The notes below the pieces were generated by a model. The model saw only the letters and a list, made by a program, of their open reading frames with translations. It did no database searches and was not told the DNA's origin. From contig JBGCEZ010000018.1 in NCBI GenBank assembly GCA_045106735.1, positions 1 through 60,354 on the forward strand: a stretch of 60,354 bases of DNA, given 5' to 3'. Source of the DNA: JBGCEZ01 sp045106735 (GTDB lineage Bacteria > Planctomycetota > Phycisphaerae > Phycisphaerales > SM1A02). The position numbers and the translations under genes were made by a program. Below are positions 7,241-15,635 of the stretch, piece by piece (position 1 is the stretch's first letter; every line of letters starts with the position of its first letter).

Positions 7241-8299
7241 ATGCACGACCTCACGCGGCCACCCGCCCTGCTTCCCGGCGACACCATCGCCGTGTGTACG
7301 CCCTCGTTTCCGGCGCACGTCCGCTTTCGGGACAAGTTCCGGCACGGGCTCAGCGAGCTTGAACGCGCCGGTTTCACGGTCAAGGAAGGCGACCTCACCG
7401 CCGCGGGAGCCGACGAAGGCCACCGGGCCGCGTCGCCGGAGGCCCGCGCGGCGGAGATCAACGCCCTCTTCGCCGACGAATCGGTGCGCGGCATCATGAC
7501 CACCATCGGCGGCGAAGTTTCGTCGAGTCTGGTGCCCTCGCTCGACTTCGACATGATCCGCGCGAACCCCAAGGTCTTCTGCGGCTACAGCGACATCACC
7601 TCGCTGCATCTTGCGTTCGCCCGGCACGCGGGCCTGTCGACGTTCTACGGCCCGGCGGTTGCGCCCGCCTTCGGCGAGTGGCCGGCGGTGCCGGAGGAAA
7701 CGTTGGGATCCTTCATGGACGCGACCGTGCGACACCTCCAGGGCGAGCGCACGTTCGTCCGGCCGACCCGCTGGAGCAACCATTTCCGCGACGCGATGAC
7801 CGACGCCTGGCGCGAGGTCCCGCGCCGTTGGCAGGACGAGGAAGGCTGGAGCGTGGTGCGGCCGGGGATCGCCGAAGGCCCGGCGGTCGTCGGCAGCCTG
7901 AGCACCATGCTGGCCAACGCCGGCACCCCGGTCTGGCCCGAGTTGGACGGGGCCATCCTGTTCATTGAAGAGATGGCCACGAGTCCGGGCAAGGTCGAAC
8001 GCACGTTCCGGCAACTGGCGGCGATGGGCGTCTTTCAGCAGATCGTCGGTCTTGTGTGGGGCCGAATCGAATCGTGGGTGGGCGGCGACGCGGCGATGAC
8101 CCCGATCGATCTGCTGCTCGAATCGATCCGCGGGGCCCTCGGCGGAGAACCACCCTTTCCGATCGTCACGGAGTCGGACATCGCGCATACCGTGCCCATG
8201 CTCACCCTCGCCCAGGGCACGCCGGTCCGGCTGGACGCCTCCGGCGCACGGGCCGAGCTGACGGTGCTCGCGCCGATGGTGGTCGCGCGCGGGGCGTGA
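7241..8299 (+). CDS. S66 family peptidase, MccF/LD-carboxypeptidase-like
   Basis: A 352-residue peptidase of family S66. The Ser-Glu-His triad is visible: Ser in FCGYSDITSLH, Glu in AILFIEEMA, His in SDIAHTVPMLTLAQG. IMTTIGGEVSSSLVPSLDFDMI and FYGPAVAPAFGEWP, with the long insert before the Glu, resemble the MccF (microcin C self-immunity) branch more than classic muropeptide LdcA. The start is ATG at 7241; the reading frame further upstream overlaps the regulator gene and is not coding-like. It lies 88 bp after the regulator and 20 bp before the next gene, so it may be co-transcribed. Likely cytoplasmic; it could recycle cell-wall peptides or cleave toxic acyl-nucleotides. Confidence 0.88.
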   Translation: MHDLTRPPALLPGDTIAVCTPSFPAHVRFRDKFRHGLSELERAGFTVKEGDLTAAGADEGHRAASPEARAAEINALFADESVRGIMTTIGGEVSSSLVPSLDFDMIRANPKVFCGYSDITSLHLAFARHAGLSTFYGPAVAPAFGEWPAVPEETLGSFMDATVRHLQGERTFVRPTRWSNHFRDAMTDAWREVPRRWQDEEGWSVVRPGIAEGPAVVGSLSTMLANAGTPVWPELDGAILFIEEMATSPGKVERTFRQLAAMGVFQQIVGLVWGRIESWVGGDAAMTPIDLLLESIRGALGGEPPFPIVTESDIAHTVPMLTLAQGTPVRLDASGARAELTVLAPMVVARGA

Positions 8300-8319
8300 A
8301 GCAACGGGAGGCTCCGGCG

Positions 8320-8943
8320 GTGGCGAAGAAGTGGACGGTACTCCGGATCCTGGTGATGACGACCATCGTCGTCGCGGGTATCGCGTTCATCGTCGTTGCT
8401 GCCGCGGCGTACGAGACTTGGGGAACGCTGACGGACGAACCGTCGACCAACCAGTCCTACCGCGACGACGCCCGCGCCGTCTCGGCCGACGCGCAGTCGG
8501 TGGGCCGCAATGGCTGGCCGGAGTTCGCTGCGTGCATCGAAGAGTGCTATGCGCTTGAGCTTGCGTCGTGGCGCCGGGCTGACGAGCAAGCGGGGCTCGA
8601 TGGCGGTTCATTCGAACCCCCGACGGCTCAAGAAAATGCCGCCCACTTGAAAGCGACCGCGACCGACCCTGCGTGGCTCGAACGATTCGATGCGTCACTC
8701 GATGCGCCACGATACGTTCGGCCCTGGTTCTCCGACGGATCGGATGTATTCGGCGAGTTTCTCTGGCTGAACGAGCCAACCAATGATCTGCATGCCCACT
8801 TTGTCGCGGAGATGCTTGCCGCGGCGGAGGCCAAGAACTGGAAGCACTTCGTTCGATGTGCCCGGCGAGCCGCGATGCTGGCGAGCATCACTGAACGCCA
8901 ACTGAGTTGGATCGAGGGAAGCATCGGCGTCAGGATGCGATGA
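8320..8943 (+). CDS. Membrane-anchored protein, N-terminal half (ends at in-frame TGA)
   Basis: Starts at GTG 8320 with GGAG at 8307-8310. One N-terminal membrane helix (VLRILVMTTIVVAGIAFIVVAAAAY) is followed by a soluble helical region (ENAAHLKATATDPAWLERFDASLD; HFVAEMLAAAEAKNWKHFVRCARRAAMLASI). Translation stops at TGA 8941-8943. The same frame then continues without interruption to 9825 with matching helical character (NDLAAWRTVLESSALPSIAIEG), so this is probably the first half of one gene of about 500 codons. The family is not recognised, although its plan resembles planctomycete anchored helical proteins with a C-terminal LYSFGPDGVDDGG segment. Confidence 0.6.
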   Translation: MAKKWTVLRILVMTTIVVAGIAFIVVAAAAYETWGTLTDEPSTNQSYRDDARAVSADAQSVGRNGWPEFAACIEECYALELASWRRADEQAGLDGGSFEPPTAQENAAHLKATATDPAWLERFDASLDAPRYVRPWFSDGSDVFGEFLWLNEPTNDLHAHFVAEMLAAAEAKNWKHFVRCARRAAMLASITERQLSWIEGSIGVRMR

Positions 8944-8967
8944 AACGATCTGGCCGCCTGGCGGACG

Positions 8968-9825
8968 GTGCTGGAAAGCTCCGCGCTGCCATCGATCGCC
9001 ATCGAGGGTTTGATGGCGATCGATTCCGAGATTCTCCCGGCCGACCCAGTGCGTTGGTTGGAGATCGAACGACTGCTCACCCTCGACACGATGCAACTGA
9101 TTCACGGCCGGCGAGGGTACATCCTGCCACTGGAGTCGCTCGGCGACGTAAGCGGCTCCGGCGGGTTCGTCTCGGTCGGTGGGATTTTTCCACGGGATGA
9201 TCGGCGGACGTGGGGACTGGCCGCAGCGTCCCGGTGGATGCAAGCCGACCACGCAGAGATGATCAACCTCGTCGATCGGCACTCGGCGGCCATGGCGAAC
9301 ATCGCGATCCAGAGCTATGCCGACCGAGCGAACGCATCCCTTCCCCCATCGCTGCTCGCAGATCTGCAGAGCTTGCGGTTTTCTCGGTTTCCCGTCATGG
9401 CGGTGTTCCTGCCTGACTTTGGCCGCCATCTCGACCCAGTTGACGAACTGCGGGCCGAACGTGACGCGACCCGAATCATGCTGGCCATCGAGCGTTTCAC
9501 GGCCGCGGTTGGCCAGCCGCCGGCCGCGTTGTCAGAGCTCGTCGGTGACTGGATGCCGTCGCTGCCGGTCGACACGATCTCGGGCCAGACGTTTGGCTAC
9601 CGACGTACCGCAATGGAGTCTCCCGCCGGCTACGTGCTCTACTCGTTCGGCCCGGACGGTGTGGACGACGGCGGACGCTTCGAATCCCTTGATCAGTCGT
9701 CGGATGAAGCCGGTGATCACGGTCTCACCTTCGACGCCAGTGCTCGAGTGGAAGCGGGGTTTGACGTTCCTCTTCACGGACTTCGTTGGCCCGAACCCGC
9801 GACGCTTGAATCGCCGGCGCCGTGA
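8968..9825 (+). CDS. Probable C-terminal half of the interrupted membrane-anchored protein
   Basis: Same reading frame as the gene that ends at 8943; only the TGA separates them, and residues NDLAAWRT precede the first possible restart, GTG 8968. No ribosome binding site is visible before that GTG. The protein is largely helical and ends in a globular part: FTAAVGQPPAALSELVGDWMPSLP, then DTISGQTFGYRR and GYVLYSFGPDGVDDGGR. That tail is a pattern I recognise from planctomycete proteins of unknown function. It has no signal sequence of its own, which fits its being a fragment. It is either a pseudogene half, a readthrough extension, or the product of a sequencing error. Confidence 0.55.
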   Translation: MLESSALPSIAIEGLMAIDSEILPADPVRWLEIERLLTLDTMQLIHGRRGYILPLESLGDVSGSGGFVSVGGIFPRDDRRTWGLAAASRWMQADHAEMINLVDRHSAAMANIAIQSYADRANASLPPSLLADLQSLRFSRFPVMAVFLPDFGRHLDPVDELRAERDATRIMLAIERFTAAVGQPPAALSELVGDWMPSLPVDTISGQTFGYRRTAMESPAGYVLYSFGPDGVDDGGRFESLDQSSDEAGDHGLTFDASARVEAGFDVPLHGLRWPEPATLESPAP

Positions 9826-10023
9826 ACGTCCGGCCGAAACCTTCGATCGACGGAGGAGCGCAACGCGTTCGCCGCCGGCGCGAAGCCATCACGCTCGACG
9901 GCGAGGGACATTTTCTGCCCTGGCGCCGTGAGGCCCTGATTCGATCGGTGATCGCCGATTGGACGAAGGATCCGCCCGGCCCGCCTGGCCGAACGAGCCC
10001 GCCTGGCCCGCCGGCCTCATCCG

Positions 10024-10443
10024 TCAGCGACTGAACACGCGCCCCATGTCGGCGAAGCCCTTCAGCTCGATGGGATTGCCGGCCGGGTCGCGGAAGAACA
10101 TCGTCCACTGTTCGCCCGGTTCCCCTTCAAAACGCACGCTCGGTTCGAGTACGAAGTCGATGTCCGCTGCTTGCAAACGCTTCGCGACGTCCCGCCAGGT
10201 TTCGAGCGGCAAGACCACGCCCAGGTGCGGCATTGGCACGAGGTGTTCGCCCACCCGCCCGGTGTTCTGCGTGGCAAAGGGCTCGCCCAGGTGCAACGAG
10301 ATCTGGTGGCCGAAGAGGTCGAAATCAACCCATGTCTCAGCCGATCGCCCTTCGGCGGCACCGAGGACGCCGCCGTAGAACGAGCGAGCGGCGTCCAAAT
10401 CGGTGACGTTGTAGGCAAGGTGGAAGGCGGTTTGGATGCTCAT
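10024..10443 (-). CDS. VOC-family (glyoxalase/dioxygenase-like) protein
   Basis: A 139-residue single-chain vicinal oxygen chelate protein made of two beta-alpha-beta-beta-beta modules: TAFHLAYNVTDLDAARSFYG at the start and FEGEPGEQWTMFFRDPAGNPIELKGF near the end. Candidate metal ligands are His in FHLAYNV, His in ISLHLGEP and Glu in NPIELKGF. The start is ATG at 10443 (MSIQTAF); an extension to 10494 adds only basic low-complexity residues. The family covers glyoxalase I, ring-cleaving dioxygenases and resistance proteins, and the substrate here cannot be inferred. It is not obviously linked to the bicarbonate transporter genes next to it. Confidence 0.82.
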   Translation of the reverse strand: MSIQTAFHLAYNVTDLDAARSFYGGVLGAAEGRSAETWVDFDLFGHQISLHLGEPFATQNTGRVGEHLVPMPHLGVVLPLETWRDVAKRLQAADIDFVLEPSVRFEGEPGEQWTMFFRDPAGNPIELKGFADMGRVFSR

Positions 10444-10525
10444 GGCCGAGAGGATAGTCGGGGGTCTCGACCGAGGGAACCTCGACCGCGGCACAAAGCG
10501 CGCGGGCCGCCACGCCGTCCCTTCA

Positions 10526-10822
10526 TCACCCGCCGCGCAGCATCTCCGCGTCGCTCACCAGCCACAGCCCGCCGTACCGGTCCAGCAGCGGACGGACCGC
10601 GGTGGCCAGGGCATCGACGGTTTCGGCCGGGCACGCCACCAGGACGTAGCAGTTCCGGTAGACCCCCGCGAACTCGTCGCCGCCTCGCTCTCCGCGGTCG
10701 CCCATGCCGTGGACGTCGCGGATCACCGTGTATCCCGGGACGCCGACGTCGCGCAGGCACTTGAGCAGGTGCGGCGTGTGCGCCGCTTCCATCACGACCT
10801 CGACCCGCTTGACCGCATTCAT
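10526..10822 (-). CDS. sbtB: SbtB-like PII-family regulator of bicarbonate transport
   Basis: A 98-residue small ferredoxin-like protein of the PII superfamily: KRVEVVMEAAHTPHLLKCLRDVGVPGYTVIRDVHG (beta-alpha-beta), a T-loop-like segment (GMGDRGERGGDEFAGVYRN), then CYVLVACPAETVDALATAVRPLLDRYGGLWLVSDAEML. Its start overlaps the transporter stop by 4 bp (ATGA, 10819-10822), the usual sbtA-sbtB order. In cyanobacteria SbtB binds adenine nucleotides and inhibits SbtA. The C-terminal CGPxGC redox loop of cyanobacterial SbtB is absent; the protein ends LRGG. The gene name rests on fold plus neighbour. Confidence 0.8.
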   Translation of the reverse strand: MNAVKRVEVVMEAAHTPHLLKCLRDVGVPGYTVIRDVHGMGDRGERGGDEFAGVYRNCYVLVACPAETVDALATAVRPLLDRYGGLWLVSDAEMLRGG

Positions 10823-11796
10823 CCTGCACTCCAGAGCCACTGAATGATCGCAAAGTGCATCGGAATGCCGACGATCACGTTGAAGGGAAACGTCACGCCC
10901 AAGGCCATGGGCACGTACAGGCTCGGGTTGGCTTCGGGGATGGCCAGCCGGACCGCCGCCGGCACCGCGATGTAGCTGCCGCCGCCGACGAGCATGGCCA
11001 CCAGCAAGGCGTCGCCCTCGGAAACGCCGACCAGCCGCGCGATCGCGATTCCAAGGAAGCCGTGCAGGATCGGCCCGACGATGGCCACGGTGACGAGCAA
11101 GGCTCCGGAGTTCCGCAGGTCGCGGAGGCGCCGTGCGGCCACGAGCCCCATGTCCAGCAAGAACAGGCAGAGCACGCCCTTGAATGGGTCGTACGCGAAT
11201 GGCTTGACCGACTCCCAGCCGGCGTCGCCCGAAACAAGGCCGACGATCAAGCTTCCGAGCAGCACCAGGACTGAACCGTTGAGGAATGCTTCCCGGCCGA
11301 GTTCTGACCATCGGAATGGCTCGCGGTCGGGACGATCGTCGAAACGCCGGGCCAGCAGCACCCCCACCACGATCGCCGGCGACTCCATCAGCGCCATGGC
11401 CGCGACCATGTGTCCGCCGAACGGAACATCCACCGCGTTGAGGAAGCCAACCGCGGTGATGAACGTCACGGCCGAGACCGATCCGTACGTCGCCCCGATC
11501 GCCGCGGCGTCCGCGCCGGAGATGCGGCGCCGCAGCAAGAAGAACATCCAGACGGGAATCAGCATCGACGTCAGGACGGCCAGGATCAGGATCAACACGC
11601 TGCTGGCTTCAAGTTCACTCCGGGCCAGCTCATGCCCGCCGTGGAGCCCGATCGAAAACAGCAGGTACAGCGAGAGGAAACGCGCGACTTGCGCGGGCAC
11701 CTCCAGGTCAGAGCGAACCAGCGTGGCGACGACGCCCAACACAAAGAACAGGATGGGCGGCGTCAAGATGTTGTCGAGAATCAGCGCGGGGTCCAT
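10819..11796 (-). CDS. sbtA: SbtA-type sodium-dependent bicarbonate transporter
   Basis: A 325-residue polytopic membrane protein of the SbtA family, formed by two inverted five-helix repeats. Characteristic segments are LILDNILTPPILFFVLG at the start, ATYGSVSAVTFITAVGFL and MALMESPAIVVGVLLARR in repeat 1, and FKGVLCLFLLDMGLVAARRL, LVGGGSYIAVPAAVRLAIPEANPSLY and LGVTFPFNVIVGIP in repeat 2. The known role is high-affinity Na+/HCO3- symport at the inner membrane. It is translationally coupled to the PII-like gene downstream. No carboxysome or RuBisCO gene is in the window, so bicarbonate may serve anaplerosis or pH balance (inference). Confidence 0.92.
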   Translation of the reverse strand: MDPALILDNILTPPILFFVLGVVATLVRSDLEVPAQVARFLSLYLLFSIGLHGGHELARSELEASSVLILILAVLTSMLIPVWMFFLLRRRISGADAAAIGATYGSVSAVTFITAVGFLNAVDVPFGGHMVAAMALMESPAIVVGVLLARRFDDRPDREPFRWSELGREAFLNGSVLVLLGSLIVGLVSGDAGWESVKPFAYDPFKGVLCLFLLDMGLVAARRLRDLRNSGALLVTVAIVGPILHGFLGIAIARLVGVSEGDALLVAMLVGGGSYIAVPAAVRLAIPEANPSLYVPMALGVTFPFNVIVGIPMHFAIIQWLWSAG

Positions 11797-11914
11797 CGGT
11801 AGTCAGAGCGTACCACCGAGGCCCGCGCCGCGAGTCGGGCTCGATCCGTCGGTTTCGGTCGATGGTCTGGCCGGCGACGCTCGCGTGCGGTACGGTCGGC
11901 GGCGTTCCTGATGG

Positions 11915-14900
11915 ATGGAGACTCGACCCGTGGCATCGCCCTCGATCGCTTCCGTGTTCACTGTGGCCGTGATCATCGGCACGGTCGTTGCCGGTTCGAC
12001 GGCCCAGGACCTTGGCCGGGTGGACGATGCCGATGGTGCGAACCGGTCGGTGCGCGTCTGGGCCGCGCCCGGCCTCACGCAGAATCCCGTGGCCTTCACC
12101 ATGAGTCCCGATGGCCGCGTCTGGGTGGCCGAGTCGGACCGCGCGGGAAATGCAGTGACCGACACGCGGCAACTCGGCCACCTGGATCCCGTCTGGAATG
12201 ACGGCCAACTCCGAACCGTGGACGACCGACGCCGACTCATCGATCGGTGGATTGCCGGTGGCCACTTCGACGCCGACTTCTTCACCCGCACCGAAGACCG
12301 CGTCCGGGTGGTGCAGGACGCCGACGGCGATGGGCAGGCCGACACGGCCAGCGTCTTCGCCGGCGGATTCAACGATGCCCTCGACGGGATCGGCTCCGGC
12401 GTCCTGTGGGTGGACGACGCCCTGCTCTACACCAACATCCCGCACGTGTGGTCGCTCCGGGACGACGACGGAGACGGCGCGGTCTCCGCGGCCGAACGTA
12501 CGTCAATCTCGCGCGGCTACGGCATCCGCTGGTGCTTCTATGGCCACGACCTCCACGGGTTGGTCGCCGGGCCCGATGGCCGAATCTGGTTCACCATGGG
12601 CGACCGTGGGTACAACATCACGACGGCCGAGGGCGAGCGATTCGTCGGGGCCGACCGCGGCGGCGTCTTCCGATGCTGGCCGGACGGCACCGGGCTCGAA
12701 CTCGTGCACGAGGGCCTGCGCAACCCGCAGGAACTGGCCTTCGATGTGCTCGGCAATGCCTTCACCGGCGACAACAACTGCGACTCCGGCGATCGGGCCC
12801 GGGTGACGTTGGTCTTGGAAGGGGCGGATTCCGGCTGGCGCCAGGACGTCCAGTCCCTGCCTTCGCGCGGGCCGTGGAATCGCGAGTCCATGTGGCACGT
12901 GGCCGATGACGATGCCGCGCTGATTGATCCCCTGCGGCCCGCGTGGGTCCTGCCGCCGATCGCCCATGTTGGGGCGGGGCCGTCCGGTTTCGCCCTGCAG
13001 CCGGGCACCGGCGAGTCGGGCCATGCCGACGGAGCGCTGATGCTCGTCGACTTCTACGGATCCGGGGCGCGGATCCACGCCTTCCACATGGATCCGCGTG
13101 GGGCGTGGTTCCGTTTGCGGGACCGCCGCACGTACTACCAGGGCGCGACGGTCACCGACATCGCCTGGGGCCCGGACGGACGCCTGTACATGAGCGATTG
13201 GGGCGGCGGCTGGTCGCCCAATCCCAACGGGCGAATCCTCACGCTGACCAATGATGACGTGCACGCTGATCCCGCGCAGCAGCCGGTGTTGGAATTCGTG
13301 CAAGCGTTTCTCAATGAACCGATCGCGGCGCGTCCACTCGACGAACTGACGGACGCGCTCGGGCATCGCGACCAGCGCGTGCGCCATGCGGCTCAGATGG
13401 AGCTTGCGCGGCGCGGCGGTTGGCGGGCGACGTTGGCGCGCCCCGGCGAAGTGACGAGCGCGGCGACGGATGTGCGTGATCGGCTCATGGCCCGGGTCGA
13501 CACGTCAGCCGGTGCCCCGGCGGGTGACGATCGAGGCGAAGTCGACCTCGGGGCCGTCCACGCTGTCTGGGCCCTCGGCCAGATCGCCCGCCGAGATCCG
13601 TTGGCCGCGCGGGCGTTGTCGGAACGAATCGACCATCCGAGTCCCGTGGTCCGCGCGCAGTTGCTCCGGACGCTGGCCGACATCCGCGTGCCCGCGGCAG
13701 CGCAGTACGTTGCCGCCCTCTCGGATGCTGCGCCGCCCGTTCGGGCCGCCGCAACGCTCGCCATCGCCCGCACCGGAGCGTCAGATCATCCCGGTGGAGC
13801 CTCGATCGTGGCCGCCGCCCTGCTCGAACGGGCGACGATCGACGCGCGGACCGACCCGGTCATGCGGCATCTGCTGTCACTGGCGTTGGCTCGGGTGCTC
13901 GAGCCCGACGCCGTGGCCACGATGTTGGCGGCGATGGATCCTTCGCCGGCATCCGAAGATGCTCGTGTGGCGCTCATCCTCGCGCTTCGCCGCCACGCCG
14001 TGGTGCGCGTCGGCGAAGATGTCCCCGATCGCGGACCGCGAGCGGCAGCGCGGCGAACGGCGGCCGACGCGTGCGCGGCGCGGCTCATGGATCCATCGGT
14101 GCGGGTCGCAGCCGAGGCGGCGCGGACGATCTACGACATGCACCTGGACGCACCGGAAGCGTTCAGTCCGGGCGGTCCGATTCCCGTCCGGGCGACGGCG
14201 GAGGCGGAGGGCTTGGACGCGGCGGACGCGGACGCCGGGGCGTTCGTTGCCTTGGCGCGTGTTCTTGATCGCGTGACCCTGGCCGCGGCCATTGAGCCGA
14301 TTGTTCGCCGGGCCATCGAGGCGAATCTGCGGCTTGATGCGTACGGCCGCGGCCATGGCGATGGCCATGGCGATGGCCATGGCGATCCCGCGTCTGGCTG
14401 GAACGCCGGCGATGGCGTAAGGCGGCTGCTCATGTTTGCCGCTCGTCGCGACATCCCGGCGGCGTGGCGGCTGCTGGCCTTCGACCGGCTTGAATCATGG
14501 ACGACGGGCGACCGGCGCGAACGGGTCTGGGGGCACTGGATTCCGCGATCCGCGGGCGACCCGGCCACGGTCGAGGCGGCCTTGGCCGCGACGGAAGCGA
14601 ACCTTTTGGCCTCGGCCACCGGGGATGACGAGTTGCTCTTTCGCGTCAACCGGCTCCGGGCCCGGCTGCGGCTGGACTTGAGTCTCGATGAGGTTCGCGC
14701 GATGTTGGTCGACGGCGAACAGGACCCCCGCTTCCGGGCCGTCTTGCTGACCGAAGCCGTGCGGCGATCGCCGGACGCCGCGGCCGATCTGTGCTCCGTC
14801 GCCCTCGGCACCACGGACTCCGATTCGGATGCTGTCCGCATGGCTGCCCTTGAAGTCCTGGCCGAGGCCGACCGCGACCCACGCGGGCTGCTCGAGGGCA

Positions 14901-15595
14901 TCGATCACTGCTTGAACGTCGGCACCGATCGGGAACGGCAGCGGGCGGTGAGCCACCTGGGCACCTTGGCCGCCGCCGTGGATGGACCGGTCGCCGGCGA
15001 GGCGTCGGACCGGCTCGTGGCCGCGATCAACGCGCCGCCGGATCCCGCGATTGCCCTGGAACTCTTCCGGGCCACGAACGCCATGCCCGAAGGCACCGCG
15101 CTGCGGGCGGAGGGCTTGCGTATTGGCGGCGCGGCGTCGCGCAAACGTCCAGCGGAGTTCCGCGATGGATTGCTCGTGGCCGGCGGCGATCCCGCGGCCG
15201 GGGCGTTCATTTTTCGCCACCACGCCCAGGCCCAGTGCGTGCGCTGTCACACCGTCCACGGCGTCGGCGGCAGCGCGGGCCCGGAACTGACCGCCGCCGG
15301 CGCTCGGCTCGATCCCGCGCAGCTCGTGGAAGCGATCGTCGACCCGGGCCGGACGTTGGTGCCCGGGTACGGGAACGTCGCGGCGATGCCGGAGATGGTG
15401 GGCGTTCTGCAGCCCGAAGAAGTCCGGGATGTCGTGGCCTACCTCACATCACTGAACGATCCACGGACGATCCGGCCCGAGGGAGCGCAGATTCGAGGAA
15501 GCAGGTTCCTGGCCGGCTCGGCGATGCACGTGGCCGGCGTGCTGGTCGCCCTGGCGATTTGCGGGGTCGTGCTCATCGGCCGGCGTGGAGCGTAG
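11915..15595 (+). CDS. PVC-type propeller/HEAT/cytochrome c membrane protein
   Basis: A 1226-residue exported protein. A signal segment (SVFTVAVIIGTVVAGSTAQ) leads into a glucose/sorbosone-dehydrogenase-like beta-propeller (about 50-445: DGRVWVAESDRAGN, GHDLHGLVAGPDGRIWF, EGLRNPQELAFDVLGN, TDIAWGPDGRLYMSDWGGG), then alpha/HEAT repeats (about 460-1090), a heme-c domain with CVRCH at 1108-1112 and the GPELTAAGARLDPAQLVEAIVDPGRTLVPGY segment typical of the planctomycete heme-binding domain. A C-terminal helix (HVAGVLVALAICGVVLIG) probably anchors it. Likely a periplasmic dehydrogenase or electron-transfer protein of unknown substrate. Transcribed away from sbtA across a 118-bp gap. An insert of three GHGD units at 14351-14386 looks recent. 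Confidence 0.9.
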   Translation: METRPVASPSIASVFTVAVIIGTVVAGSTAQDLGRVDDADGANRSVRVWAAPGLTQNPVAFTMSPDGRVWVAESDRAGNAVTDTRQLGHLDPVWNDGQLRTVDDRRRLIDRWIAGGHFDADFFTRTEDRVRVVQDADGDGQADTASVFAGGFNDALDGIGSGVLWVDDALLYTNIPHVWSLRDDDGDGAVSAAERTSISRGYGIRWCFYGHDLHGLVAGPDGRIWFTMGDRGYNITTAEGERFVGADRGGVFRCWPDGTGLELVHEGLRNPQELAFDVLGNAFTGDNNCDSGDRARVTLVLEGADSGWRQDVQSLPSRGPWNRESMWHVADDDAALIDPLRPAWVLPPIAHVGAGPSGFALQPGTGESGHADGALMLVDFYGSGARIHAFHMDPRGAWFRLRDRRTYYQGATVTDIAWGPDGRLYMSDWGGGWSPNPNGRILTLTNDDVHADPAQQPVLEFVQAFLNEPIAARPLDELTDALGHRDQRVRHAAQMELARRGGWRATLARPGEVTSAATDVRDRLMARVDTSAGAPAGDDRGEVDLGAVHAVWALGQIARRDPLAARALSERIDHPSPVVRAQLLRTLADIRVPAAAQYVAALSDAAPPVRAAATLAIARTGASDHPGGASIVAAALLERATIDARTDPVMRHLLSLALARVLEPDAVATMLAAMDPSPASEDARVALILALRRHAVVRVGEDVPDRGPRAAARRTAADACAARLMDPSVRVAAEAARTIYDMHLDAPEAFSPGGPIPVRATAEAEGLDAADADAGAFVALARVLDRVTLAAAIEPIVRRAIEANLRLDAYGRGHGDGHGDGHGDPASGWNAGDGVRRLLMFAARRDIPAAWRLLAFDRLESWTTGDRRERVWGHWIPRSAGDPATVEAALAATEANLLASATGDDELLFRVNRLRARLRLDLSLDEVRAMLVDGEQDPRFRAVLLTEAVRRSPDAAADLCSVALGTTDSDSDAVRMAALEVLAEADRDPRGLLEGIDHCLNVGTDRERQRAVSHLGTLAAAVDGPVAGEASDRLVAAINAPPDPAIALELFRATNAMPEGTALRAEGLRIGGAASRKRPAEFRDGLLVAGGDPAAGAFIFRHHAQAQCVRCHTVHGVGGSAGPELTAAGARLDPAQLVEAIVDPGRTLVPGYGNVAAMPEMVGVLQPEEVRDVVAYLTSLNDPRTIRPEGAQIRGSRFLAGSAMHVAGVLVALAICGVVLIGRRGA
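14351..14386. repeat. In-frame 12-bp tandem repeat, 3 copies
   Basis: Three exact copies of ggccatggcgat within the HEAT-like region of the PVC cytochrome gene, encoding (GHGD)3. The unit length is a multiple of three, so copy-number change would not shift the frame. Confidence 0.85.
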
Positions 15596-15635
15596 ATCCC
15601 GCGCGCTGCGGCGACGCGCGATCGACCCGTCGCGG

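Noticed and set aside
8941..8990. Selenocysteine insertion at the in-frame TGA
   Set aside because: No clear bacterial SECIS-like hairpin is visible just downstream and the protein is not of a redox family; kept only as a remote option in the finding.
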